Part shown: piece by piece, positions 51,518-60,127 of the stretch | How the letters are laid out: each line of letters starts with the position of its first letter | How positions within the stretch are numbered: position 1 is the stretch's first letter | Source: CAG-791 sp000431495 | GTDB lineage: Bacteria > Bacillota > Clostridia > Lachnospirales > Lachnospiraceae | Direction: 5' to 3' (one strand) | Length of the DNA: 64,000 bases | NCBI GenBank assembly: GCA_052117605.1 | Contig: JBQKIT010000015.1 | The notes under the pieces: generated by a model | What the model was told of the DNA's origin: nothing | Seen by the model: only the letters and a program-made list of their open reading frames with translations | The model's database searches: none | Program-made: the position numbers and the translations under genes

Positions 51518-51723
51518 TCCGTCATTCCCTCCTGTAGTAATTTCCGCCGGTCACCGGCAGCTTCTTTTTATTCCCTTGTACCTCGTGATCATACCACGTT
51601 CTGATGCCAAAGGAATGCTTTTCCTCTTCCTGTGGTAAAATAACCGTATGAATACATCGTCAGAAAATCAGGACATCAGAAAAGAGCATTTCTAAAGAGA
51701 TGCCTTCTGGAAGGAGGATGCAG

Positions 51724-53421
51724 ATGACACCCGAAATTCAATCATTATATAAACTCTGGCTGGACCGCCTGGATCCTGCGGACCCGATGCATGAGGAGCT
51801 TGCTTCCATCGGGGGAGACGAGGCAGCGATCACAGACCGCTTCTATCAGGAAATAGTTTTTGGAACCGCAGGACTTCGCGGCATCTGCGGTGCAGGAACC
51901 AACCGCATGAACACGCTCACCGTTGGACGCGCCACGCAGGGCATCGCCAACTACATTCTTCACTCCGGCGAGGAGATTTCCCGCGGCGTAGTCATTGCCT
52001 ATGACTGCCGCTATCACTCCAGAGAGTTTTCCGAGCTGAGCGCGCAGATTCTCACCGGAAACGGCATCAAGGTGTTCCTGTTTCCTTCTCTTCGCCCGAC
52101 TCCCGAGCTGTCCTATGCCATCCGGAAGCTCGGCGCCGTCGCAGGCATCAACATGACGGCCAGCCACAACCCGAAGGAATACAACGGCTACAAGGTCTAC
52201 TGGGCAGACGGCGCGCAGATTTCCGGCGCCGTGTCTGACGGCATGCTCGCAGAAATTCAGAAGCTTGACCTGTTCGATTCCTTCGGCAGCCTTTCTCTGG
52301 AGGAGGCAAAGGAAAAGGGGCTTCTTACCATGCTCGGCGAGCTGATGGACCGGGACTACCTGGACTACGTAAAATCCATGGCACAGCGCCCGGATTCTGA
52401 GCTCGACAAGACCGTTCCCGTTGTCTATACACCGCTCAACGGAGCCGGGAGCCTGCCCTTCTCGCAGGTCATGGCAGAGCGCGGCTTTACAAGCTTCCTT
52501 CTCGTTCCGGAGCAGACGGAGCCGGATCCGGAATTTACCACAGTCGGCTATCCGAATCCGGAGGATCCGAAGGCCTTCCGCCTTGCCGAGGAGCTTGGGA
52601 AAAAGACCGGCGCCGAGGTTCTCATTGCAACAGATCCGGACAGCGACCGCATGGCGATCGAAATCCCGGACGGAAAGGGCGGCTATCTCCCCTTAAACGG
52701 CAATCAGACCGGTGCTCTTCTCATTGCTTACATGGCAGAAAGCCAGAAGGCAGCGGGCAGACTTCCCGCGAAAGCCGCAATGATCAAATCCATTGTGACC
52801 GGAGATTTCGGACGTGTCATCTGTGAAGCTTACGGCATTCATGTCTTCGAGGCGCTGACGGGCTTTAAGAATATCTGCGGCCGCATCCCGCAGCTTGAAG
52901 AGGAAGGCTATTCCTATTTCTTCGGCTACGAAGAGAGCATCGGCTGTGCTCCCGGCGAGCAGGTTCGCGACAAGGACGGAATCCTTGCCGGAATGCTGAT
53001 TGCAGAGATGGCGGCCTGGTACCGCAAACAGGGCCTCACACTCGCAGATGCGCTGGAGCAGCTCTATCAAAGGTACGGATATTTTGCAGAGAATCAGATT
53101 TCCATTGTTCTGAAGGGGCAGGAGGGCGCAGCCCGCATCGGGCGCATCATGGACGCCTTCCGCGCAGGAAAGCCGCAGAGCTTCGGACGCTTCTGCGTCG
53201 CGGAAACCATCGACTATCTGCATGGTTATCAGGACATCCCCGCAAGCAATGTCCTTCGGTTTACGATGACAGACGGCAGCTGGTTTGCTCTCCGCCCGTC
53301 CGGAACAGAGCCCAAGATCAAGTTCTATTACTACGCAGTAAATTCCGATCCGGCGGTTTCCGCAAAGGCGGTCCGGGATATGATTCAGGCCGTCACGGAA
53401 ATGATTGATGCCGTGAAATAA
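51724..53421 (+). CDS. Phosphoglucomutase/phosphomannomutase (alpha-D-phosphohexomutase)
   Basis: Interconverts hexose-1- and hexose-6-phosphates through a phosphoserine. The 565-aa protein belongs to the PgcA-like group: FGTAGLRGICGAGTNRMN near residue 45, active-site NMTASHNPKEYNGYKVYW (Ser), metal loop ATDPDSDRMAIEI near 305, substrate loop FGYEESIGCAPGEQVRDKDG near 400 and phosphate loop FALRPSGTEPKIKFYYY at the end. The ATG at 51724 lies six bases after AAGGAGG; the ATG at 51718 is too close. It could supply glucose-1-phosphate or mannose-1-phosphate for ManC and the other glycan genes. Confidence 0.95.
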   Translation: MTPEIQSLYKLWLDRLDPADPMHEELASIGGDEAAITDRFYQEIVFGTAGLRGICGAGTNRMNTLTVGRATQGIANYILHSGEEISRGVVIAYDCRYHSREFSELSAQILTGNGIKVFLFPSLRPTPELSYAIRKLGAVAGINMTASHNPKEYNGYKVYWADGAQISGAVSDGMLAEIQKLDLFDSFGSLSLEEAKEKGLLTMLGELMDRDYLDYVKSMAQRPDSELDKTVPVVYTPLNGAGSLPFSQVMAERGFTSFLLVPEQTEPDPEFTTVGYPNPEDPKAFRLAEELGKKTGAEVLIATDPDSDRMAIEIPDGKGGYLPLNGNQTGALLIAYMAESQKAAGRLPAKAAMIKSIVTGDFGRVICEAYGIHVFEALTGFKNICGRIPQLEEEGYSYFFGYEESIGCAPGEQVRDKDGILAGMLIAEMAAWYRKQGLTLADALEQLYQRYGYFAENQISIVLKGQEGAARIGRIMDAFRAGKPQSFGRFCVAETIDYLHGYQDIPASNVLRFTMTDGSWFALRPSGTEPKIKFYYYAVNSDPAVSAKAVRDMIQAVTEMIDAVK

Positions 53422-53488
53422 AAAATCGGGATCCCCTCCAGACGAATACCCATATGACTGGTATCCGTTTGGAGGGGATCCCTTTTCT
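53422..53488. terminator. Bidirectional terminator between convergent genes
   Basis: Arms at 53428-53450 and 53460-53482 are inverted copies of 23 bp with two mismatches that pair as G-U, starting GGGATCCCCTCCA. T runs follow on both strands, CTTTTCTG on plus and CGATTTTTTATT on minus. It serves the mutase gene and the minus-strand nonulosonic acid operon. Confidence 0.92.
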
Positions 53489-53501
53489 GTTTCCGAAATA
53501 T

Positions 53502-54599
53502 TTACTGCTGCCTGTCCTTCCTTCCGGAGCACCCTCTGTCCGAAATCTGTATCAGCTTCTCTGCAATTCTCCTGCTTCCAAGCCCGTCTGTCAATGCGTG
53601 CATGCGGGCGGATTCCTGCTGTCTCAGAAGCAGAGCCTTGTCCGCACTGCGCTTCCGTGCTTCCGGCAGGCCGTGCTCTTCCGCCGCGCCGTGCTCCGAA
53701 AGCCACGAAGCCACGTTTTTTTCCAGCTCTGCCAGAACCTCCTGGCTCCGGATATCGCCCAGATAAGTGACCGCGCCGGCCTCCGCCATCTGCTTCGCAA
53801 AAAGCTCCTGATTGTCCGACATGGAAAAAGCAAGCGTCGGCACTCCGGCCGCACAGAGCTCATACAAGGTTGTCCCTGCTGCCGAAATTGCAAGATCACA
53901 GCCAAGCAAAAGCTCCGCAACCTTCTCCACACGAGGATACCCAGGCGCCATCACTGCCGTTTCCGGCACGCACTGCACCAGTTTCTGAAGGCGCTTTGCC
54001 ATGCCATAGGGATCTGTTCCACCCGTGGAAATCAGAATTTTCCTGACAGAAGGCCGGACTGCCGGCTTCAGATCCGCAAACTGCTCCCGAAGAGGCGCAT
54101 ATTTCGGTCCCAGAAGCCGGAATGGCGCTTTTTGATAGAAGCTTTGCAGGCTCTCAGCGTCCGGATCATAATTGATCACAAGATCCACCGCCGGATCAAA
54201 GGCTCTTTCATCATCGAGAATGGCAAGCCCCGGTGTCGGATTTTCCTCTCTCTGTTTTTCCTGCAGGGAAGCTGCAAGAGTGCTCCGAAGTCGTTCGAAC
54301 CAGTCTCCGGAAACCGCATAGGAGTCCACCAGAATCCAATCCGGCTGCTCCCTTTCCGCCAGCTTTGCAAGAAGCGGAAGCTCTTCGTCCGGCTTCCCGT
54401 AGGAAAGTCCCAGAACGGACACCTCCCATTCATCCGGGTTTCCGGAAAGCCTCTGCAGCCAGCTTCTGCTCTCCTCGTCCGAAAGGACAAAGCGCACCCT
54501 CGCGCCAAGCCTTCGAAGCTCGCCCGCGATGGACAGCGTGCGGGCCAGATGTCCGGATGCGATCTCTTCATTTGCGTCCGCGCGGATCCAAATTCTCAT
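53502..54599 (-). CDS. PseG-like UDP-sugar hydrolase
   Basis: Expected to remove UDP from a 2,4-diacetamido-trideoxy-hexose nucleotide, the step before the condensation by PseI. The 365-aa GT-B-fold protein starts IWIRADANEEIASGHLARTL, with the conserved His of the family's GHxxR motif. It also has LISTGGTDPYGMAKRLQKL, SAAGTTLYELCAAGVPTLAF and SMSDNQ as in PseG. The protein is somewhat longer than Campylobacter PseG (about 275 aa) and has extra C-terminal basic residues. It lies at the end of the nonulosonic acid operon, 35 bp after the synthase gene. A different stereoisomer is possible. Confidence 0.8.
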   Translation of the reverse strand: MRIWIRADANEEIASGHLARTLSIAGELRRLGARVRFVLSDEESRSWLQRLSGNPDEWEVSVLGLSYGKPDEELPLLAKLAEREQPDWILVDSYAVSGDWFERLRSTLAASLQEKQREENPTPGLAILDDERAFDPAVDLVINYDPDAESLQSFYQKAPFRLLGPKYAPLREQFADLKPAVRPSVRKILISTGGTDPYGMAKRLQKLVQCVPETAVMAPGYPRVEKVAELLLGCDLAISAAGTTLYELCAAGVPTLAFSMSDNQELFAKQMAEAGAVTYLGDIRSQEVLAELEKNVASWLSEHGAAEEHGLPEARKRSADKALLLRQQESARMHALTDGLGSRRIAEKLIQISDRGCSGRKDRQQ

Positions 54600-54634
54600 T
54601 GTCTGCTCTCTCTTCCCTGCCGGTCACCGGCAGC

Positions 54635-55687
54635 TTACGAAACAAAATCTCCTTCACGAAGCGGCTCTCCGCGCTCCAGGCGGTGCGCCGCTCTTTTGCC
54701 GAGGATCTCGTCAATGCGGTCAGGTGAAAGTCCGTCCCCCGGCCGGATGGACCGGATATTGTCGGACGTCAGAAGTTCTCCCTCCGCCACATCCTTTACC
54801 ACAAACAGAGAACGGACACCGCTGTGCTCCTCCTCCTGCTGCGGCGTCAGATGATAATCCGACACGCCAAGTGCCTTCTCCACACAGCGGATATCACGAA
54901 CCATCGCCGCAAATTCCTCCGGCTCCATGGAAAAAGCGCCGTCCGGACCGCCGTCGCTCCTCCTGAGTGTCATGTGCTTCTCCACCATGCAGGCTCCAAG
55001 AGCCACCGCTGCCACCGGAACCGCAGAGCCCATCGTATGATCGGACAGGCCGCACAGCGTTCCGTAGGTCTTCCCGAGCTCCGGCATCATTCTGAGATTG
55101 ACATCCTCATACGGTGTCGGGTACGCAGACACGCATTTAAGAAGGAGAATCTGCTGGTTTCCTTCCTCACGGCAGGCCTGCACCGCAGCCTCGATTTCTT
55201 CCTTATGCGCCACGCCTGTTGCCAGAATCACCGGCTTCATCGTTCGCGCGCACTGGCGGATCAACGGAATGTCCGTAATTTCATACGACGCAATCTTATA
55301 CGCCGGCATCTTCATCTCTTCCATAAATTCCACCGCAGTGGGATCAAACGGAGAGGAAAAACAGGCCATTCCAAGCTTCTCCGCCTCCTCCTTCAGCCTC
55401 GGCTGCCAGTCCCACGGCGTATACGCCTCCTCATACAGGCCGTGCAGCGTCTGCCCGTCCCAGAGCGTTCCGCCCGTAATGCGAAAATAAGGCTTATCGC
55501 TCTCTATGGTGATCGTATCCGCCGTGTAGGTCTGGAGCTTCAGCGCATCCGCGCCGGCCTCTGCCGCCGCATGCACGATCTCCACAGCTCTGTGAAAATC
55601 CTGCAGGTGGTTGGCGGACATCTCCGCCACAATATAGGTCTTCTCTCCCGGTCCTATTTTTCTCCCGTCAATTGCAAGCTGTTCCAT
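54635..55687 (-). CDS. Nonulosonic acid synthase, PseI-like
   Basis: Condenses a hexose derivative with phosphoenolpyruvate to a nine-carbon acid (NeuB superfamily). The 350-aa protein has IVAEMSANHLQDFHRAVEIV at the start; SANH is typical of pseudaminic acid synthases. It is followed by AGADALKLQTYTADTITI, SSPFDPTAVEFMEEMKMPAY and VEKHMTLRRSDGGPDGAFSM. A C-terminal SAF domain contains RSLFVVKDVAEGELLTSDNI. The metal His and substrate Lys/Glu positions are present. Neighbouring PseF- and PseG-like genes support the pseudaminic-type call over NeuB or LegI. Confidence 0.87.
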   Translation of the reverse strand: MEQLAIDGRKIGPGEKTYIVAEMSANHLQDFHRAVEIVHAAAEAGADALKLQTYTADTITIESDKPYFRITGGTLWDGQTLHGLYEEAYTPWDWQPRLKEEAEKLGMACFSSPFDPTAVEFMEEMKMPAYKIASYEITDIPLIRQCARTMKPVILATGVAHKEEIEAAVQACREEGNQQILLLKCVSAYPTPYEDVNLRMMPELGKTYGTLCGLSDHTMGSAVPVAAVALGACMVEKHMTLRRSDGGPDGAFSMEPEEFAAMVRDIRCVEKALGVSDYHLTPQQEEEHSGVRSLFVVKDVAEGELLTSDNIRSIRPGDGLSPDRIDEILGKRAAHRLERGEPLREGDFVS

Positions 55688-55735
55688 TTCGTTTTCCTCG
55701 TATCTGCTCCCTTGCAGGTGCTTTTCCTGCAGCCA

Positions 55736-56944
55736 TTACGTCCAATGATTCCCCGCAAGAAACTCGTCGTTTGTCCATGGCTCCCGCGCCGTATAGAGAG
55801 TTCCATTCTCTTTTTTTACCAGCACAGCCGGAAAATAGTGGATGAAAAGAGGCGTCAGACAGATGGTGTATCCGCCGGCAAGGTCATAGATCACAAGGTC
55901 CCCTTCCTTCAGCTCCGGCGCATTTTCCTCCTCAAACAGGCGGTCATACTCCATGCAGGTTGCTCCGCAGATCATCTGCGAGGGAAGCGTTTTTCTTGCT
56001 TCTCCCCTTCCGTCGCCTGCTGTCTTATATTCCAGATGATGCGGGTACCATCTTCTCGTCACCTGCGGATTCAGGTTCACGCGGCTCCCGTCCGTCACCA
56101 CGTACACGTGCTCTCCGATCCGTTTCACATCGCGCACGGAGGTCACAAAGGTAAAAGAAGATGACACCATCGAAACTCCCGGCTCCAGGATCAGTGCTGT
56201 TTTCTCCGGGGCAAAATACTTCTTCAATTCCCCGGCGATTGCAGGGACGTAATCACGGAAATCCGGCTTTCCCTTCACGCCGCCGTAATAGCCGCCGCCC
56301 ATATCAATGTAGGAAAGCTCCTTCAGATCATACTTTTTCGCAAGAGACACCGCAAAAGCCGCAACCGCCGCATATGCCTTCACCGAGCGCGACTTGGTCG
56401 ACGAATGAAGATGAAGTCCCGCCACCTCGGCTCCTGGTATGCTGCGAAGCTTTTCGATCACGGCCGCAAGGCTTCCGTTCTCCTCGCAGTAGCCAAACCT
56501 GCTGCCTTCTTCCTCTGCAGGAACCTCGGACGGCACCAGTTTCCGGAAATCCACATTGACCCGAAGACCGACGCGGAGGGGTCTGCCGGTGCATTTCTTC
56601 GCCATTTCCGAAAGCCATTCCGGCTCCATAGAAGAATCCAGATTGACAAGTCCCCCATCCGAAAGCACCTTTTCAAAAACGCATCTGTCCTTGATGGGAC
56701 CGTTGTAAATCACCTTATCCGGAGCAAAGCCGATTCGCATCGCCAGATCATATTCCTCTGCGGAAACCACCTCCGCCCAGAAGCCGTTCTGCCGGAAATG
56801 ATTCAAAAGCCACGGGAGCGAATTGGTTTTCACCGAGCAGGCCGCAACCGAGTTTTTTCCCCATCCCGACTCCAGAGCGCCCTTAAGAAGCGCAATGTCC
56901 TCATTCAGTTTCTGTTCTTCAATTTCATAATAAGGGGTTTGCAT
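55736..56944 (-). CDS. Type III-fold PLP decarboxylase/racemase-like enzyme
   Basis: A 402-aa PLP enzyme of the alanine-racemase-fold, closest in layout to diaminopimelate decarboxylase. The PLP lysine is in AACSVKTNSLPWLL (Lys39). Other blocks are GLHLHSSTKSRSVKAY, YIDMGGGYYGGVKG, ILEPGVSMVSSSFTFVTS and MICGATCMEYDRL, which keeps the active-site Cys. The substrate-carboxylate Arg of the usual EPGR motif is replaced (EPGV), so the substrate probably differs from diaminopimelate. Its ATG overlaps the stop of the pseF-like gene (TGATG) and it precedes pseI. A role in providing an amine or amino-acid substituent for the sugar is an inference. Confidence 0.8.
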   Translation of the reverse strand: MQTPYYEIEEQKLNEDIALLKGALESGWGKNSVAACSVKTNSLPWLLNHFRQNGFWAEVVSAEEYDLAMRIGFAPDKVIYNGPIKDRCVFEKVLSDGGLVNLDSSMEPEWLSEMAKKCTGRPLRVGLRVNVDFRKLVPSEVPAEEEGSRFGYCEENGSLAAVIEKLRSIPGAEVAGLHLHSSTKSRSVKAYAAVAAFAVSLAKKYDLKELSYIDMGGGYYGGVKGKPDFRDYVPAIAGELKKYFAPEKTALILEPGVSMVSSSFTFVTSVRDVKRIGEHVYVVTDGSRVNLNPQVTRRWYPHHLEYKTAGDGRGEARKTLPSQMICGATCMEYDRLFEEENAPELKEGDLVIYDLAGGYTICLTPLFIHYFPAVLVKKENGTLYTAREPWTNDEFLAGNHWT

Positions 56945-57669
56945 CAGGCGTTCTCTACCTTCTTTTCTCTCAATGGGTTGGCATGTGTCTGCGCATTCAT
57001 TCGAATGTATTTCTGTTCTGCGAGCTCCCAGTCCTCCATTGTATCAATGTCCTGCACTTCCTTCTCCGGCAGAACCAGCGGAACCATGTCCTCCACATCC
57101 GTTGTCCGGCCGCGGAAAAAGGCATCGCTTCTGCACGCATAAAACTGACCGGCGTCGTGATAGATTTTATCCAGGTCCTGCGACCTTGCCGTCTCATACT
57201 GCGGCATCCACCTCGCCACACAGCCGTTTCGCACGACAAAGCCCCGCTGCGGCGGATAGGAGAATCCAACCACAGGAAGAACCGACTCATGCTCATCCAG
57301 CATTTCCATTGCGGCCTTCAGACGCTCCGGCGTAAGAAACGGGGCCGTCGGATAGATGCAGCAGAAGCGCTCCGCAGGATTTCCCAGCTCTGCATAGGTC
57401 TCCAGAACCTCCGCGATGACTTCGTCCGTCGTCGCATAGTCTCCTGCCGTCTTTTCTGATCTCCGAAACGGCACCGCTGCGCCGTATCGGATTGCGATCT
57501 CTGCGATCCTGTCGTCATCCGTGGAAACCATCACCTCATCAAACACGCCGCTTTTCAACGCCGCTTCTATGGAATAGGCCAGAATCGGCTTTCCGCAGAA
57601 CTCCTTGATATTTTTCCCGGGGATTCTCTTGCTGCCGCCCCGCGCGGTAATCATCGCCAGATTTCTCAT
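56944..57669 (-). CDS. CMP-nonulosonic acid synthetase, PseF-like
   Basis: Activates the nine-carbon acid with CTP. The 241-aa protein begins LAMITARGGSKRIPGKNIKE, continues KPILAYSIEAALKSGVFDEV and MVSTDDDRIAEIAIRYGA, and has the later blocks YPTAPFLTPERL, IYHDAGQFYACRSDAF and DIDTMEDWELAE. These fit PseF more closely than NeuA. The ATG at 57669 gives the usual start and lies 19 bp after the ATP-grasp gene. It overlaps the downstream PLP enzyme gene by three bases. Confidence 0.88.
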   Translation of the reverse strand: MRNLAMITARGGSKRIPGKNIKEFCGKPILAYSIEAALKSGVFDEVMVSTDDDRIAEIAIRYGAAVPFRRSEKTAGDYATTDEVIAEVLETYAELGNPAERFCCIYPTAPFLTPERLKAAMEMLDEHESVLPVVGFSYPPQRGFVVRNGCVARWMPQYETARSQDLDKIYHDAGQFYACRSDAFFRGRTTDVEDMVPLVLPEKEVQDIDTMEDWELAEQKYIRMNAQTHANPLREKKVENA

Positions 57670-57688
57670 CTCTTCCCACCATCTGTCC

Positions 57689-58939
57689 TTATGCCTGCAC
57701 ACGGAATTCCGCGCGGAGCTTCTCATCCGCCGCATCCAGCTGTGCGTCATTTTCCCCTTCCAGGATATAATAGCCGCGGCCCATCACCGAGGCGCCGTCT
57801 CTTACCTCCGCCAGCTGATCTCCGGGCCTGATATGACAGACGTAGCCCAGCAGAGGATAACGCTCCTTCAATTCCCCGGGATCCGGCACGGACCGGACCG
57901 TTCCCTTTGCAAGGTCAAAATACCGGATCATCAGCTTTCTTGTCTTCTCCGGCCGGAACAGCCCTTCTGCATTCTCATTCCGGCTGTCCATCAGCTCCGG
58001 GAGTGCCAGCTTCAGAAAATCCTCCACCAGCGTCACACCGGTCGAGAGAGGGGTGAACAGATTCGAGAGGTTATGTCCGGAGGGTCTTGCCGAGGTTTCA
58101 ATGACAAACGGCTCATCCGTGAGCGTTCCGTCCTCTCTTCTTTCCCGAATCAGATCCGCATGCACCACGCAGTTTTGAAAGCCCATGGCCTCGCCGGTTT
58201 TCTGCATCAGCCGGCAGCATTTCTCATAGAAAGCAGGCTCTTCCTCCGGAAGCTGCGCATAGTATCCCACACACTGCCGGTAAGGCGGCGGCGTATTCTT
58301 CTTGCGGCGAAGCAAAACCATTCGGAATTCTCCGTCCACATAGGCTCCGTCCACGCCATACTCCGGTCCCGGAATGCAGGTTTCCGCGATGTAATCCTCC
58401 GGAAGTCCGGTGTCTTTTCCGAGCTCATATTGAAGGAAGCATAAAAGCTCCTGCCGGTTTCCGCAGATTTCCACACCGCGGCTTCCGGAGCCAAAGCGAG
58501 GCTTTACAATCACGGGAAACCGGGTTATCCCGGAAAGTTCTTCTTCCCGGACCTTCTGCCCCTCTTTCAGCAAAACAAGCTCCGCATTCCGAAGTCCTGC
58601 TTCTCTCATCGCCTGGTGGAACCGGTATTTGTCCGTGCACTTCTCTGCGGCCGCCTGTGAAACTCCGGCCAGATGATATCTGTCGTTGACAGCGCCGATG
58701 GTGGTCAGGCAGTGCCCAATGGGCGCAGGCACCACCGCGCAGGGCTGCAGCCGGTCTGTAATCTCAAACACCCTGGTCAGATCATTGATGTCCACCGGAT
58801 AAGCCTCATCGGCCGCCGGCAGCCCCTTTGCCTTTTCGTTGCCATCCATGGCATCCACCCAAAGGCCATGCCGCTGCGCCGTCCGGATGGAAAAAACCGC
58901 TTCTTCATTTGCTCCGATTACCAGTGCCCGTTTCATCAT
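57689..58939 (-). CDS. ATP-grasp ligase
   Basis: A 416-aa ATP-grasp enzyme, first gene of the nonulosonic acid operon. N-terminal Rossmann-like part: RALVIGANEEAVFSIRTAQR. The ATP-grasp core includes KCTDKYRFHQAMREAGL, RFPVIVKPRFGSGSRGVEIC (ATP lysine and glycine loop), ETCIPGPEYGVDGAYVDGEF, and the metal/ATP residues in HADLIRERRED and FVIETSARPSGHNLSNLF. The pattern is that of carboxylate-amine ligases (amino-acid ligases or PurK type), which join a carboxyl to an amine at the cost of ATP. It could attach an amino acid to an amino sugar; nothing in the sequence names the substrate. Two ATG codons (58939, 58936) are possible starts. Confidence 0.82.
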   Translation of the reverse strand: MMKRALVIGANEEAVFSIRTAQRHGLWVDAMDGNEKAKGLPAADEAYPVDINDLTRVFEITDRLQPCAVVPAPIGHCLTTIGAVNDRYHLAGVSQAAAEKCTDKYRFHQAMREAGLRNAELVLLKEGQKVREEELSGITRFPVIVKPRFGSGSRGVEICGNRQELLCFLQYELGKDTGLPEDYIAETCIPGPEYGVDGAYVDGEFRMVLLRRKKNTPPPYRQCVGYYAQLPEEEPAFYEKCCRLMQKTGEAMGFQNCVVHADLIRERREDGTLTDEPFVIETSARPSGHNLSNLFTPLSTGVTLVEDFLKLALPELMDSRNENAEGLFRPEKTRKLMIRYFDLAKGTVRSVPDPGELKERYPLLGYVCHIRPGDQLAEVRDGASVMGRGYYILEGENDAQLDAADEKLRAEFRVQA

Positions 58940-59027
58940 TCCCTCTCATCGTCCATCCCGCAGATGCATTATCTGCAAATGATTTATCTGTAGATGATTT
59001 TTATCTGCAGATGTTTTTGCATGTGCG
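58940..59027. repeat. Short degenerate repeats around GCAGATG
   Basis: The 88-bp gap between mnmA and the ATP-grasp gene has at least five near copies of ATCTGCAGATG or ATCTGCAAATG spaced 14-20 bp apart (from about 58960). Several are palindromic (CTGCAG core). They are less regular than the 52-bp family and may be a small simple-sequence expansion. Confidence 0.5.
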
Positions 59028-60119
59028 TTATCCGCAGATGCTGCCTCCGCACAGGATGTGCTCTCCCTCATAAAACACCGCCGCCTGTCCCGGCGTAATC
59101 GCCCGGACCTTACTGTCAAACCGCGCCGTCAGCTCATCCTCGCCGGTCCTTGTGATGGTGCATGGCACAGCTTTTGCTCCATAGCGGATTTTTCCTTCTG
59201 CGCGCCGGCTTTCTCCAATCGGAAGTTCCTTCTCCGAAATCGCCATAAAGTTCAGCTCCCGACAGGTCAGCGTATCCGCAAAAACATCCTCGTTTTCGCC
59301 GATATACACCGTATTGGTCCTTGCGTCGATCCCGGTCACAAAAACCGGATGTCCGAGTGCAATCCCAAGGCGCTTTCTCTGCCCCACGGTATAATGGATG
59401 ATGCCCTTGTTCGGTCCAAGATCCGTTCCGTCCCGATAGACAAAGCGTCCTGCGGGCGGAATCCGTTCCGCAGCATTTCGCTCCAGATAGCCGGCATAAT
59501 CATCGTCCGTGACAAAGCAGATTTCTTCGCTGTCCGGCTTCTTCGCAACCGGAATTCCCGCTTCCTCTGCCATTCTCCGGACCTCATCCTTATGATAATC
59601 TCCCACAGGCATCAGCGTGTGTGCAAGCTGCTCCTGTGTCAGGCGGTACAACGCATAGGTCTGATCCTTCGCTGCGGTCACGGAATTCCGGATCGTATAG
59701 CGTCCATTGGGGAGCTGCTCCACCCGGGCATAATGTCCCGTTGAAAGGTAACGTGCTCCAATCTCACCCGCCTTGATCCGAAGTGCCTCCCACTTCACAA
59801 ACCGATTGCAGGCAAGGCATGGGTTCGGTGTCCTCCCCTGCAAATATTCATCAATGAAGTAATCGATCACCTTTTCCTGAAAAACATCACGGAAATTCAT
59901 CACGTAATACGGAATTCCCAGAAGTCCGCAGACACGTCTTGCATCATCCACAGCGCTCTGCCCGCAACAGCCGCCCTCCCGCTCCATCTGTAAGGAGCAG
60001 GCCGCATCCCACACCTGCATGGTGACGCCGATCACTTCATATCCCTGTAATTTCAAAAGGTATGCCGCGACGGAGGAATCTACTCCGCCGGACATACCTA
60101 CAACCACTCGTTCTGCCAT
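59028..60119 (-). CDS. mnmA: tRNA 2-thiouridylase MnmA
   Basis: Adds sulfur to uridine 34 in the wobble position of tRNA-Lys, -Glu and -Gln. The 363-aa protein has the PP-loop VVVGMSGGVDSSVAAYLL, the first catalytic Cys in GRTPNPCLACNRFVKW, the second in DSEEICFVTDDDYAGYL, and KGIIHYTVGQRKRLGIALG in the C-terminal domain. The ATG at 60119 is better placed from GAGGAA than the GTG at 60122. The final residues ILCGGSICG match the family end. Confidence 0.96.
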   Translation of the reverse strand: MAERVVVGMSGGVDSSVAAYLLKLQGYEVIGVTMQVWDAACSLQMEREGGCCGQSAVDDARRVCGLLGIPYYVMNFRDVFQEKVIDYFIDEYLQGRTPNPCLACNRFVKWEALRIKAGEIGARYLSTGHYARVEQLPNGRYTIRNSVTAAKDQTYALYRLTQEQLAHTLMPVGDYHKDEVRRMAEEAGIPVAKKPDSEEICFVTDDDYAGYLERNAAERIPPAGRFVYRDGTDLGPNKGIIHYTVGQRKRLGIALGHPVFVTGIDARTNTVYIGENEDVFADTLTCRELNFMAISEKELPIGESRRAEGKIRYGAKAVPCTITRTGEDELTARFDSKVRAITPGQAAVFYEGEHILCGGSICG

Positions 60120-60127
60120 CACATTCC

